DNA of 64,000 bases from Ramlibacter sp. (GCA_016713005.1 JADJPY010000012.1:434001-498000); one strand, 5' to 3'. Counted from the stretch's first letter, positions 26,922-36,414 are shown. Made by a program: numbers and translations. Notes: generated from the sequence alone by a model not told the origin.

Positions 26922-28273
26922 GCGTGGCTCAGGGCCAGGTCTGCGCGCAGCTGCGACATGCCGCTTCGCACCCGCATCTTGTAGGCCACGACATGTTCGC
27001 GCTCCACCGGCCAGAACACGCCTGCGGGCATGTTGCGGCCAAAGACGTCCAGCAGCATGGAGCGGAACTTGCCCGAGGGCTGCCCGGTTTGCGGGTGCGG
27101 CTGCTCGGCGTAGCTCACCTCCGTGGCACTGGTCAGCGCGCACAGCAGCGGGTGCAGGCGTGCGCTGTGCACGCGGCGGAATTGCTGGATCTGCTGGATC
27201 GTGCGGTCCAACGGCAGGTTGTTCCACACCTCGTCGCCAATATTCAGGGTGCGCGTGTCGCTGCCCTGCGCCATCGGGAAGGCGTCCACCAGCCAGTCGC
27301 CCAGATGGACCACGCGCTTCGCGTGTTGTCCGGCCCAGGCGATGTCCTCGGCATACCGCGCGTACCAGGTGTCCAGCCGGGACATGAGCGCCTGCATGCG
27401 TCCCCGGTCGATGGCGTCGCGGTACTGCGTGCCGAAGATGCCGATGCGCCGGGGGATGCGGTCCATCAGCGCCAGCAGGCCGTCGTGGTCGAACATGGGC
27501 TGGAACAGGCTGTTGCCGATGCCCAGCACCATCAGGTCAAATTCGCCGGCGGGCGGGTTCCAGGGGTTGTGAAAGGTGTGGGTCACTGTGGCACCGGGCG
27601 GCAGCACCTGGTTGAGCAAATGCCAGCCCAGGCGGTCACCAAAGTTGCCCACATTGGCATAGGAGACCACCAGCACGCGCAGCGGCGCTGCCGCTTGGGC
27701 AGGCGCAGGGCCCGGCCGGGCGATCCAGAGGTGTTGCAGGCCGTCCACCCTGTCCTGCCGTGTCACGCTGAAGCCGCCCGCCTGCAACAGCGCGGTGATC
27801 TCGGCACGGGTGAAGCGGTTGACCCAACCCAGCGCGCCGCGGTCCAGGTGGGTGGTGTCTTCAGCGCAACAGTAGGTCAGCAACAGGCTGGAGCCGCTGC
27901 GCGCGAGCGCGGCGAGCACGGCGGCGGGGTCGTAGAGGTACTCGAGCACGCCCAGCATGGTCACTGTGGTGCCCGGGCCGAGGTCGCCTGCGGGCAGTTC
28001 GCCCCGGTTGAGGTCGCACACCCGGGTCCGCGCGTCGCGGGCGACCAGATCACTGGGCACATACTGGCAGCCCGCGGGCAGGTGGCGTTCAAGCGACATG
28101 GCGCCGCAACCGAGGTCCACCACTTTTGATCCGGCGCCCAGATAGTCGGCGACGCGCACCGAGCGAAGCTCCCAGGCGGCCTCCAGGTTGCGCGGGTCCG
28201 ACCAGCGGGTGTAATCCGTCTCCCGGGCTTCGATGGTCTGCTTGCGGCGGTCGAACTCGTTGGTCTGGCTCAT
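26918..28273 (-). CDS. Fusion of a SAM methyltransferase and a polysaccharide pyruvyltransferase-like domain
   Basis: A soluble protein of 451 aa with two parts. Residues 1 to about 200 form a methyltransferase-like domain: KVVDLGCGAMSLERHLP (motif I), VTMLGVLEYLYDP and a C-terminal strand after SLLLTYCC. After a Pro/Ala-rich linker (RPGPAPAQAAAPL), residues from about 215 on begin VLVVSYANVGNFGDRLGWHLL, the start of pyruvyltransferase-like proteins, with LMVLGIGNSLFQP and RIGIFGTQYRDA. Such pairs occur in surface-glycan modification. The ATG at 28273 was chosen over an upstream open stretch because it directly precedes the conserved N-terminus. It is coupled to the EamA transporter gene. Confidence 0.7.
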   Translation of the reverse strand: MSQTNEFDRRKQTIEARETDYTRWSDPRNLEAAWELRSVRVADYLGAGSKVVDLGCGAMSLERHLPAGCQYVPSDLVARDARTRVCDLNRGELPAGDLGPGTTVTMLGVLEYLYDPAAVLAALARSGSSLLLTYCCAEDTTHLDRGALGWVNRFTRAEITALLQAGGFSVTRQDRVDGLQHLWIARPGPAPAQAAAPLRVLVVSYANVGNFGDRLGWHLLNQVLPPGATVTHTFHNPWNPPAGEFDLMVLGIGNSLFQPMFDHDGLLALMDRIPRRIGIFGTQYRDAIDRGRMQALMSRLDTWYARYAEDIAWAGQHAKRVVHLGDWLVDAFPMAQGSDTRTLNIGDEVWNNLPLDRTIQQIQQFRRVHSARLHPLLCALTSATEVSYAEQPHPQTGQPSGKFRSMLLDVFGRNMPAGVFWPVEREHVVAYKMRVRSGMSQLRADLALSHA

Positions 28274-28380
28274 GGCAGGGTGGATGATACGGGCTGCGCT
28301 GCAAGGGCTTGCGGTTGCTGGCACGATGTAGGCTGCAACCTGGCGCAATGCCATTGGCACATTTACAAGGAAGACGGGAC

Positions 28381-29364
28381 ATGACCAAAGCCATCCAGAT
28401 CAAGCAACACGGCGGCCCCGAGGAACTGAGCCTCGTCGACGTCAACGTGGGCGAGCCCGGCCCGGGCGAAATCCGCATCCGCCATCACGCGGTGGGCCTG
28501 AACTTCATTGACGTGTACCAGCGCACGGGGCTCTACCAGCTGCCCATGCCGCTGACCCTGGGCATGGAAGGCGCGGGCATCGTCGAGGCCGTGGGCGAGG
28601 GCGTGACCCACCTCAAGCCCGGTGACCGCGCAGCCTATGCCAGCAACCCGCCAGGCAGCTACAGCGAGGCGCGGGTGATGCCCGCCAAATGCGTGTGCCG
28701 ACTGCCCGACGCCATCAGCTTCGAGACGGGCGCTGCAATGATGCTCAAGGGCCTGACCGCGCAGTACCTGCTGCGCCGCACGCTACCCGTGCAGGGCCTC
28801 AAGGAAGGTGACTTCGTGTTGTTCCACGCCGCCGCTGGCGGCGTGGGCCTGATCGCCTGCCAGTGGGCAAAAGCGCTGGGCTTGCAGCTGATCGGGACCG
28901 CGGGCTCGGACGCGAAGTGCGCGCTGGCCAAGGCGCATGGGGCGGCGCACGCCATCAACTACAGCACCGAAGACTTTGCCGCACGCGTGAAGGACATCAC
29001 CGGTGGCAAGGGCGTGAAGGTGGTGTACGACTCGGTGGGCAAGGACACCTGGGACAAGTCGCTGGAGTGTCTTCAGCCTTTCGGCCTGATGGCCAGTTTT
29101 GGCAATGCGTCCGGACCGGTGGCGCCGTTCTCGCCCGGCATTCTGGGCCCCAAGGGCTCGCTGTATGTGACCCGCCAGACGCTGTTCACCCACATTGCCA
29201 CGCGCGAAGCCACACAGGCCATGGCCGACGAGCTGTTTGCCGTCGTGCAAGGTGGCCAGGTGAAGATCCGCATCGACCAGCGCTACCCGCTGGCGGATGT
29301 GCAGCAGGCCCACCGCGACCTGGAAGCCCGCAAGACCACCGGCTGCACCATCCTGACGCTGTGA
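28381..29364 (+). CDS. NADPH:quinone oxidoreductase (QOR, MDR superfamily)
   Basis: A zinc-independent medium-chain reductase of 327 aa that reduces quinones or enones with NADPH. The N-terminal GroES-like part includes VGLNFIDVYQRTGLYQ and TLGMEGAGIVEAVGEGV, both typical of QOR. The Rossmann part has AAAGGVGLIACQWAKALG, a modified AXXGXXG nucleotide loop. No structural zinc Cys cluster is present. The ATG at 28381 follows GGAAGACGGGAC. It is overlapped by the Nudix gene (GTGA). Confidence 0.93.
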   Translation: MTKAIQIKQHGGPEELSLVDVNVGEPGPGEIRIRHHAVGLNFIDVYQRTGLYQLPMPLTLGMEGAGIVEAVGEGVTHLKPGDRAAYASNPPGSYSEARVMPAKCVCRLPDAISFETGAAMMLKGLTAQYLLRRTLPVQGLKEGDFVLFHAAAGGVGLIACQWAKALGLQLIGTAGSDAKCALAKAHGAAHAINYSTEDFAARVKDITGGKGVKVVYDSVGKDTWDKSLECLQPFGLMASFGNASGPVAPFSPGILGPKGSLYVTRQTLFTHIATREATQAMADELFAVVQGGQVKIRIDQRYPLADVQQAHRDLEARKTTGCTILTL

Positions 29365-30158
29365 CGCTGCCCTGGCTGGCTGCCGCGCGGGCGCGTGCTT
29401 CGCTTGCGCCCTTGCGCCCCCGCATCCCGCTGCACACCGCCCAAGGGCAGGCGTTTGGCTCGGCGGATGCGGAACTTCTGGCCAAAATTGCCTCTCAGGC
29501 CGCGTCAGATGGACATGGAGTGCTACAAAAAGCGGAGCACGCCTGGGCGCTCACCACATCCCCCGAACAAGGTCTGGACAGCCTGGCGGTGTTGCTGCGG
29601 CGCCTTGGCCGAACCGGGCCCTGGCGCGACGAGAAGCTCGACGTATGCGACCCGGCCGGAGCACCGCTGGGCGCCATCGAGCGCGGGACGGTGCGTGCCC
29701 TGGGCATCGCCACCCGGGCCGTGCACCTGGTTGGCAAGACGCCCGATGGCCGCCATTGGGTGCAACAGCGCTCCTTCAGCAAGGCCAACGACCCCGGCCT
29801 GTGGGACACGCTGATGGGCGGCATGGTCGCCGCCGGTGAGTCCACGATGGAAGCGCTGGAGCGCGAGACGCAGGAAGAAGCGGGGCTGGCCCTGCAGGCG
29901 CTGCGCGACCTGCGCGCCGGTGGACGCGTGTCCATTCGCCGCCCCAGCGACGAGGTGCCCGGTGGACACGGCTATATGACGGAAGCGATTGACTGGTTTG
30001 AGGCCACCGTGCCGTTCGGGCTGGCCCCAGTCAACCAGGACGGCGAGGTGCAGCAGTTTGAGCTGTTGAGCCGTTCGGATGTGGTGCTCAGGCTGGAAGC
30101 GGGCGCGTTTACCCTTGAGGCGACGCTGGTGCTGGCTGCGGCGCTCGGACTGGACTGA
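29361..30158 (+). CDS. Nudix hydrolase with N-terminal DUF4743-type domain
   Basis: The protein (265 aa) has an N-terminal domain of about 120 residues like that of thiamine-pyrophosphokinase-related Nudix proteins, then a Nudix domain. The Nudix box starts GGMVAAGESTMEALERE and continues TQEEAGL, matching GX5EX7REUXEEXGU. It probably hydrolyses a nucleoside diphosphate derivative. The GTG at 29361 overlaps the oxidoreductase stop. Residues about 41-60 (KIASQAASDGHGVLQKAEH) are encoded by copy K of the dispersed repeat, in a linker ahead of the Nudix box. Confidence 0.85.
   Translation: MTLPWLAAARARASLAPLRPRIPLHTAQGQAFGSADAELLAKIASQAASDGHGVLQKAEHAWALTTSPEQGLDSLAVLLRRLGRTGPWRDEKLDVCDPAGAPLGAIERGTVRALGIATRAVHLVGKTPDGRHWVQQRSFSKANDPGLWDTLMGGMVAAGESTMEALERETQEEAGLALQALRDLRAGGRVSIRRPSDEVPGGHGYMTEAIDWFEATVPFGLAPVNQDGEVQQFELLSRSDVVLRLEAGAFTLEATLVLAAALGLD
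29480..29539 (-). repeat. Dispersed 65-bp repeat, copy K
   Basis: On the minus strand: GCTCCGCTTTTTGTAGC, a spacer, GCGGCCTGAGAGGC, AATTTTGGCC. It is more diverged than copies A-D. It lies in frame inside the Nudix gene on the opposite strand. Confidence 0.6.
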
Positions 30159-30165
30159 GCGGGAC

Positions 30166-31830
30166 TTAGCCGGGCTCGTTCTCCGAGAGCACGCCCTGGC
30201 GCAGACGGCTGGGCGCCAGCGCGCCGGCCGACTCCAGAATGGGGTAGGCAATCGAGCAGATCAGCGAGTTGATGCGCTTGAGCTCGCTGATCAGGTCGAT
30301 GTGCAGCGAGCTGGTCTCGATGCTTTGCACCGTGTTGTCGGACAGGCGACCCAGGTGGGTGGTGGCGTACTCGCGCTCCAGGTCGCGGAAGCGCGCCTTT
30401 TCCTCCAGCAGCTTCTGCGCGTCCCGCACCGTGCCGTTGAGGAACACGCTCATCCCAAGGCGCAGGTTGTCCAGCAGCCGGGCGTGCAGCTCGCAGATCT
30501 CGGCCATGCCGGCCTCGGAGAAGTTGCGGCCCTTCTTGATCTTCTTGTCCTCGATGTCGATCAGCACGCGCTCGATGATGTCGCCGATCTGCTCCATGTT
30601 GATGGTGAAGCTGATGATGTCGGTCCAGCGGCGGCTTTCTTCCTCGCCCAGCGCCTCACGCGAGATCTTGGTCAGGTAGTACTTGATGGCGGAATACAGC
30701 TCGTCCACCGTGTCGTCGAGTTTGCGCAGCTCCTCGGCTCGCTTGAGGTCGTTGCCCTTGATGACGTCAAGAAGCCCGCGCAGCATGGTCTCGACGATGT
30801 CGGCCTGGTGCAGTGCTTCGCGCGCGGCACAGGAGATGGCCAGCGAGGGCGTGGCCAGCGCCGACGGATCCAGGTGGTGCGGTCGGCCATTGATGCCCTG
30901 GCGATCCGGCTTGGGCAGCCACGAGACAACCCAGCGCGCGACCACCTGCGTGAACCCGATGAAGACCAGCCCGACCAGCAGGTTGAAAGTCAGGTGGAAC
31001 ATCACCACCAGCGTGGCCGGTTCGCTGAAATAGGGGCGCACATGGCGCAGCCACAACCCGACCAGCGGCGCGGCCACCACGATGCCCAGAACCTTGAAGA
31101 CCAGGTTGCCCAGCGGCACCTGGCGCACTTCCACATTGGACTTCATGGTGGTGAGCACGGCCAACAGGCCGCTGCCCAGGTTGGCACCCAGCACCAGACC
31201 GAGCGCGACTTCGATGGGGATTGCACCAGAGGCCGCCAGCGTGGCAGTCAGCAGCACGATGGCCAGGCTGGAGTAGGACACCACGGCCAGCACCGCACCC
31301 ATGGTGATTTCCAGCAGCAGGTCGCTGGTCAGCGTGGCCAGCAGGGCCTTGACCGCCTGTGAGCGGATCAGCACCTCGGTGGAGACGGTGACCAGCCGCA
31401 GCGCCAGCAGCATCAGCCCCAGGCCGATCAGCACGCGCCCGAAGCGGCCCACGCTGGTGTCCTGGCGCGAGATGAACAGCACCACGCCGGTGAAGATGAG
31501 CAGAGGGGACAACCAGGACAAGTCGAATGAGAACACCACGGCCATCAGGCTGGTGCCGATGTCCGCGCCCAGCATCACGGCCAGGGCGGCAGGCAGGGCC
31601 ACCAGGCCCTGGCCCACGAATGCAGAGACGATTAGCGCGGTGGCTGTGCTGGACTGGACGATGGCGGTAACGCCCACGCCCGAGAGGGCGGCCGTGACAC
31701 GGTTGCCCATGCTGTGGGCGAGCACGCTGCGCAGGCTGCCTCCGAACACGCGCAGGATGCCGGTGCGGACGAGATGGGTTCCCCAGACCAGCAGCGCGAT
31801 GGCTGCCAGAAGATTCAACAGGTGCTTCAT
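30166..31830 (-). CDS. Na/Pi cotransporter family protein with PhoU-like tail
   Basis: The protein (554 aa) has about eight to ten spans in two NptA repeats (RVTAALSGVGVTAIVQSSTATALIV; GLVLGANLGSGLLAVLTTM), including the QSSTAT motif that binds phosphate and sodium in the family. The C-terminal 220 residues are a PhoU-like helical domain (DTVDELYSAIKYYLTKIS). It likely moves phosphate or a related anion across the inner membrane. The ATG at 31830 (MKHLLNLLAAIALLVWG) is preferred over an upstream TTG. Confidence 0.9.
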   Translation of the reverse strand: MKHLLNLLAAIALLVWGTHLVRTGILRVFGGSLRSVLAHSMGNRVTAALSGVGVTAIVQSSTATALIVSAFVGQGLVALPAALAVMLGADIGTSLMAVVFSFDLSWLSPLLIFTGVVLFISRQDTSVGRFGRVLIGLGLMLLALRLVTVSTEVLIRSQAVKALLATLTSDLLLEITMGAVLAVVSYSSLAIVLLTATLAASGAIPIEVALGLVLGANLGSGLLAVLTTMKSNVEVRQVPLGNLVFKVLGIVVAAPLVGLWLRHVRPYFSEPATLVVMFHLTFNLLVGLVFIGFTQVVARWVVSWLPKPDRQGINGRPHHLDPSALATPSLAISCAAREALHQADIVETMLRGLLDVIKGNDLKRAEELRKLDDTVDELYSAIKYYLTKISREALGEEESRRWTDIISFTINMEQIGDIIERVLIDIEDKKIKKGRNFSEAGMAEICELHARLLDNLRLGMSVFLNGTVRDAQKLLEEKARFRDLEREYATTHLGRLSDNTVQSIETSSLHIDLISELKRINSLICSIAYPILESAGALAPSRLRQGVLSENEPG

Positions 31831-31892
31831 TACTTGAGGCGTCAACTATACGCCTGCTGCGCTGCAGCAAGTCCTGCGCCGCCCCGAGAAGC

Positions 31893-32381
31893 CTACTTGC
31901 CCCGGCGCACCCGCAGCAACTCGTCCAGGATCAGGCAGGCCGCGCCCACGCTGATGGCGCTGTCGGCGACGTTGAAGGCCGGGAAATGCCAGCCCGCCCA
32001 GTGGAAGTCCAGGAAGTCCACCACATAGCCGTGGAGCAGCCGGTCCACCACGTTGCCGACGGCGCCGCCCAGCACGCAGCCCAGCGCGAACGAGAACAGC
32101 CGCTGGCCCGAGTGGGCGCGAAGCATCCAGATGATGAAGCCGGCTGCCACCACCCCGATGCCCACAAAGAACCAGCGCTGCCAGCCCGACGCCGATGCCA
32201 GGAAGGAGAACGCCGCACCCGTGTTGTGCACCCGCACCACGTTGAAAAAGCCCGTCACGGGTGTGCTGTCGCCCAGCTGGTAGTAGCCCAGGATCAGCAC
32301 CTTGGTGAACTGGTCAAGCAGGAACACGCCCAGGGCCAGGGCCAGCCAGGCGCCCATGCCCGGGGACTTGGCCGGCGCCAT
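31893..32381 (-). CDS. lspA: Lipoprotein signal peptidase (signal peptidase II)
   Basis: An inner-membrane aspartic protease (162 aa) that cleaves prolipoprotein signal peptides. It has four spans and both catalytic Asp motifs: GNVVDRLL (Asp113) and FNVADS (Asp140), plus VHNTGAAFSF. It overlaps ileS by one base (TGATG), the standard ileS-lspA arrangement. Its substrates include the lipase-like lipoprotein at 37164 and products handled by the Lol genes here. Confidence 0.97.
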   Translation of the reverse strand: MAPAKSPGMGAWLALALGVFLLDQFTKVLILGYYQLGDSTPVTGFFNVVRVHNTGAAFSFLASASGWQRWFFVGIGVVAAGFIIWMLRAHSGQRLFSFALGCVLGGAVGNVVDRLLHGYVVDFLDFHWAGWHFPAFNVADSAISVGAACLILDELLRVRRGK

Positions 32382-35269
32382 CAGGCAAACCTCCGGTCTT
32401 CACCCGCGCCGTACAGGTTGCTGGTGCAGCGGCCGCAGATCGAAGGATGGGCCGGATCGTGGCCCACATCGTGCCGCCAATGCCAGCAACGTTCACATTT
32501 TGTGGCATTTGAGGCTTCAACCCTCGTCGCCATTGCCTCTGCTGCTATCAAATCAATAGCGGACGTGATGAAGACGAATTTGAGGTCCGTCTCCAGGCTG
32601 GCAAGGATTTCGTGGTCGGCCGCCGGCGCGGTCAATGCGACGTTGGCCTGCAATGAGGAGCCAAGACCGCCTTTTTCGCGCAGAGCCTCGATTTCCTTGT
32701 TCACCACGTCGCGGATTTCGCGGATGCGGGCCCACTTGCCCAGCAGCGGCCCGTCGGCCTGCGGCAACTGGACGTAGGTCTCCAGGAATATGGATTCCGA
32801 GGTGCCGAACAGCTTCCAGGCCTCTTCCGCGGTGAAGCTCAGGAACGGCGCCATCCAGCGCAGCATGGCGTGGGTGATGTGCCACAGCGCCGTCTGGGCG
32901 CTGCGTCGCGCCAGTGATTTTGGCGAGGTGGTGTACAGGCGGTCTTTCAGGATGTCGAGGTAGAAGCCGCCCAGGTCTTCGCTGCAATACAGCTGCAGCT
33001 TGGCCACCACGGGGTGGAACTCGTACACCTCGTAGTGCGCCAGCACTTCGGCCTGGAACTGCGCGGCGCGGCTCAGCGCGTAGCGGTCGATCTCCAGCAA
33101 CTGGTCCAGCGGCACCGCGTCTTTGGCGGCGTCAAAGTCGCTCACATTCGCGAGCAGGAAGCGCAGCGTGTTGCGGATACGCCGGTAGGCGTCGACCACG
33201 CGGGCCAGGATCTTGTCGTCCCCGGCGATGTCGCCCGAGTAGTCCGAAGCCGCCACCCACAGGCGGATGATCTCCGCGCCGAGCTTGCCGCTCACGGCCT
33301 GCGGCTCGATGCCGTTGCCCAGGCTCTTGCTCATCTTGCGGCCCTGGCTGTCCACCGTGAAGCCGTGCGTCAGCAGGCCGCGGTAGGGCGCGCGGTCGTA
33401 CATCGCGCAGGCGGTCAGCAGCGAGCTGTGGAACCAGCCTCGGTGCTGGTCGTGCCCTTCGAGGTACAGGTCGGCCTCGGGGCCTGGCGCACCGGTGCGG
33501 GGGTCGATTTCCTCGTGGGCGCTGCCCTTGTGCGAGCCGCGCAGCACCGTGGTGTGGGTGGTGCCGGAGTCGAACCACACCTCCAGGATGTCGCTGCTCT
33601 TGGTGTAGTGCGGCGCATCGGCGGCGCACCCGATCTTGCCCATGATTTCTTCGGTGCTGGCCTTGCTCCAGGCCTCGATGCCACCGGCCTGCACCATGTC
33701 GGCCGCCAGGTCCAGGATCTCGGGTGTGCGCGGGTGCAACTCGCCGCTGTCCTTGTGCAGAAAGAAGGGCAGGGGCACGCCCCAGCTGCGCTGGCGGCTG
33801 ATGCACCAGTCGGGCCGGCCGGCAATCATGTCGCGCAGCCGTGACTTGCCGTTTTCGGGGAAGAAGCTGGTCTGCTCGATCGCGTCCAGCGCGGTCTGGC
33901 GCAGCGTCCGCGGTGCCTTGTCCTTGGTGAAAACACCTTCGCCCTCGTCCATGCGCACAAACCACTGCGCCGCAGCGCGGTAGATCACCGGTGATTTGTG
34001 GCGCCAGCAATGCGGGTAGCTGTGGGTGATGTCGTGCGTGGCGAACAGCCGGCCGGCGTTGCGCAGCGCCTCAATGATCTGCGGCACGGCCTTCCAGATG
34101 TTCAGCCCGCCAAACAGCGGGAAGTCGGGCGCGTAGCTGCCGTTGCCCTGGACCGGGTTGAGGATGTCGTCGTACGCGATGCCATGGGCCACGCAGCTGT
34201 TGAAGTCATCCACACCGTAAGCGGGCGACGAGTGCACGATGCCGGTGCCGTCGTCGGCGGTGGCGTAGTCGGCCAGGTAGACCGGGCTGAAGCGGCGGTA
34301 GCCAGCGTCCGCATCGTGCAACGGGTGCATGAAGTTGATCAGGCCCAGCTTTTCACCCTTGGCGGTGGCGAGCACGTTGCCGGTGAGCTGGTATCGCTCC
34401 AGGCACTTTTCGACCAGCGTTTCGGCCAGCACCAGCAGGCCGCGCGGCGTGTCCACCAGCGCATAGACGATTTCGGGGTTGAGGTTCAGCGCCTGGTTCG
34501 CAGGGATGGTCCAGGCGGTGGTGGTCCAGATCACGGCGAAGGCGTCTTTCGCCACGCTACCGGAGGGGCCTGCGAGCCCGGGCAGGCCGAACGCGGCCGC
34601 CAGCTTGTCCGGCTCGGCGCACTTGAAGCCCACATCGAGCGTGGTGCTCTTCTTGTCGGCGTATTCGATCTCGAACTCGGCCAGCGAGCTGCCGCAGTCG
34701 AAGCACCAGTACACGGGTTTGAGGCCCCGGTACACAAAACCGCGCTCCATGACCCGCTTGAAAGCGCGGATCTCGTCGGCTTCGTTGCTGAAGTCCATCG
34801 TGCGGTAGGGGTGCTCCCAGTCGCCCAGCACGCCCAGGCGCTTGAAGTCGGCCATCTGGATGCCGATCTGCTCGGTGGCAAAGGCGCGGCTCTTGGCCTG
34901 CATCTCGTCGCGCGGCAGGTTGCGCCCGTGCTTTTTCTCGATGGCGTTCTCGATCGGCAGGCCATGGCAGTCCCAGCCCGGGATGTACTGCGCGTCCAGG
35001 CCCTTGAGCTGCCGCGCCTTGACGATCATGTCCTTCAGGATCTTGTTGACCGCGTGGCCCATGTGGATCTGGCCGTTGGCGTAGGGCGGGCCATCGTGCA
35101 GGATGAACTTGGGCGCGCCGACTCGGGCGTCGCGCAACCGCTTGTACAGGCCCTCGTCCTCCCATGTCTTGACCCAGCCGGGTTCGCGCTTGGGCAGGTC
35201 GCCACGCATGGGGAAGGGCGTGTCGGGCAGGTTCAGGGTGGCGCGGTAGTCAACTTTGTCGGTGCTCAT
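32381..35269 (-). CDS. ileS: Isoleucine-tRNA ligase
   Basis: A cytoplasmic class I aminoacyl-tRNA synthetase of 962 aa. The HIGH motif is HMGH at about 68-71 and the KMSKS loop is at about 645. The editing domain lies between, and a C-terminal zinc finger reads CERCWHW...CGRC near the end. The ATG at 35269 gives the usual start; a TTG 12 bp upstream is possible. The linker before the zinc finger (SAIDLIAAEAMATRVEASNA) is encoded by copy M of the dispersed repeat in a region that varies between species, so activity should be intact. Confidence 0.97.
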   Translation of the reverse strand: MSTDKVDYRATLNLPDTPFPMRGDLPKREPGWVKTWEDEGLYKRLRDARVGAPKFILHDGPPYANGQIHMGHAVNKILKDMIVKARQLKGLDAQYIPGWDCHGLPIENAIEKKHGRNLPRDEMQAKSRAFATEQIGIQMADFKRLGVLGDWEHPYRTMDFSNEADEIRAFKRVMERGFVYRGLKPVYWCFDCGSSLAEFEIEYADKKSTTLDVGFKCAEPDKLAAAFGLPGLAGPSGSVAKDAFAVIWTTTAWTIPANQALNLNPEIVYALVDTPRGLLVLAETLVEKCLERYQLTGNVLATAKGEKLGLINFMHPLHDADAGYRRFSPVYLADYATADDGTGIVHSSPAYGVDDFNSCVAHGIAYDDILNPVQGNGSYAPDFPLFGGLNIWKAVPQIIEALRNAGRLFATHDITHSYPHCWRHKSPVIYRAAAQWFVRMDEGEGVFTKDKAPRTLRQTALDAIEQTSFFPENGKSRLRDMIAGRPDWCISRQRSWGVPLPFFLHKDSGELHPRTPEILDLAADMVQAGGIEAWSKASTEEIMGKIGCAADAPHYTKSSDILEVWFDSGTTHTTVLRGSHKGSAHEEIDPRTGAPGPEADLYLEGHDQHRGWFHSSLLTACAMYDRAPYRGLLTHGFTVDSQGRKMSKSLGNGIEPQAVSGKLGAEIIRLWVAASDYSGDIAGDDKILARVVDAYRRIRNTLRFLLANVSDFDAAKDAVPLDQLLEIDRYALSRAAQFQAEVLAHYEVYEFHPVVAKLQLYCSEDLGGFYLDILKDRLYTTSPKSLARRSAQTALWHITHAMLRWMAPFLSFTAEEAWKLFGTSESIFLETYVQLPQADGPLLGKWARIREIRDVVNKEIEALREKGGLGSSLQANVALTAPAADHEILASLETDLKFVFITSAIDLIAAEAMATRVEASNATKCERCWHWRHDVGHDPAHPSICGRCTSNLYGAGEDRRFA
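32496..32560 (-). repeat. Dispersed 65-bp repeat, copy M
   Basis: On the minus strand: GCTATTGATTTGATAGC (32544-32560), a spacer, GAGGGTTGAAGCC, TCAAATGCCACAAAATG. It is diverged but has the same layout. It lies in frame near the 3' end of ileS, read as Ser-Ala-Ile-Asp. Confidence 0.6.
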
Positions 35270-35377
35270 GGGCGGCTTCAAACAGGTTCGTGGCCGAAAG
35301 GCCCGTGTGGCGGCAGGGCCTGGCGAAATCAGTGCAGGGGGCGGGGCAATCAGCGGGTGGGGCCACCCGCGGCCCCT

Positions 35378-36394
35378 TCAAATTCGCGCAGCGAACCAGG
35401 CGCGCGCGTCGTCGCAGTCCTTGGCGATGCCCTTCGTCAGGGCTTCCAGGCTGTCGTACTTGAGTTCGTCGTGCAGTTTGTGCAGCAGTTCCACACGGAT
35501 GATTTTACCGTACGCCCCTTCGGCGCCCAGCCAGCCGGGCCAGTCGAGGCAATGGGTTTCCAGCAGCACACGGCCGCCGTTGACGTCGTGGGGGTCCAGT
35601 GAGGGGCGAATGCCCAGATTGGCAACCCCGGGCAGCGGAGCGCCCAGACCATGCACCCGCACGGCAAAAATTCCGCTGGCAGCCGGCTTCCAGTGGGCAA
35701 ACCGCAGGTTCAGCGTCGGGAAGCCGCCTGTGCGGTTCGCGTCGCGGCCCAGCTCACGCCCGAGCTTGCGCCCATGCACCACGTGGCCGCTGATGCTGTA
35801 GGGTCGCCCCAGCAGGGCGGCAACGTCGTCCATGCGGCCCTGGCCCAGCGCCTCGCGCACGGCCGAACTGGACACACGCAGGCCGCGCACCTCATAGCTG
35901 TTCATGCGGGCCACGTCAAAGCCCCGGGCGGCGCCCGCAGCGTCGAGCATGCCGTAGTCGCCCGCGCGGCGGGCGCCAAAGCGGAAGTCGTCACCCACCA
36001 GCACATACCGGACACCCAGCCCCTGCACCAGAACGTCCCGGATGAAGGCGTCCGGCGTCTGCGCGGCAAAGGCCTGGTTGAAGGGGAGCACCACGCACTG
36101 GTCGACGCCGCAGGCGGCCAGTTCACCCAGCTTGTCGCGCAGTGTGGCGATGCGGGCGGGCGCCAGTTCTGGCTGGCCGCTGGCGGCCGCAAAGTAGTCG
36201 CGCGGGTGCGGCTCGAACGTCATCACGCAGCTGGTCACCTTGCGGTGGGCCGCCTCGTTGCGCAGCAGGGCCAGCATCGCCTGGTGACCCCGGTGCACGC
36301 CGTCAAAGTTGCCGATGGTGAGTGCGCAGCCGGCAACGCCTGGACGTCCGGTGGACACCAGGCCAGGATGACGGAGACCGCGGAAGACGCGCAT
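35378..36394 (-). CDS. ribF: Bifunctional riboflavin kinase / FAD synthetase
   Basis: The enzyme (338 aa) makes FMN and FAD from riboflavin in the cytoplasm. The N-terminal adenylyltransferase has GNFDGVHRGH, FEPHPRDYF and VRGLRVSSSAVREAL. The C-terminal kinase has GRELGRDANRTGGFPTLNL and VANLGIRPSLD. It lies upstream of ileS on the same strand in the familiar ribF-ileS-lspA order, 108 bp apart. Copy H of the dispersed repeat sits just upstream of its start and may affect its leader or promoter. Confidence 0.97.
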   Translation of the reverse strand: MRVFRGLRHPGLVSTGRPGVAGCALTIGNFDGVHRGHQAMLALLRNEAAHRKVTSCVMTFEPHPRDYFAAASGQPELAPARIATLRDKLGELAACGVDQCVVLPFNQAFAAQTPDAFIRDVLVQGLGVRYVLVGDDFRFGARRAGDYGMLDAAGAARGFDVARMNSYEVRGLRVSSSAVREALGQGRMDDVAALLGRPYSISGHVVHGRKLGRELGRDANRTGGFPTLNLRFAHWKPAASGIFAVRVHGLGAPLPGVANLGIRPSLDPHDVNGGRVLLETHCLDWPGWLGAEGAYGKIIRVELLHKLHDELKYDSLEALTKGIAKDCDDARAWFAARI

Positions 36395-36414
36395 GGAAGT
36401 GGTGCCCGGGGGCA

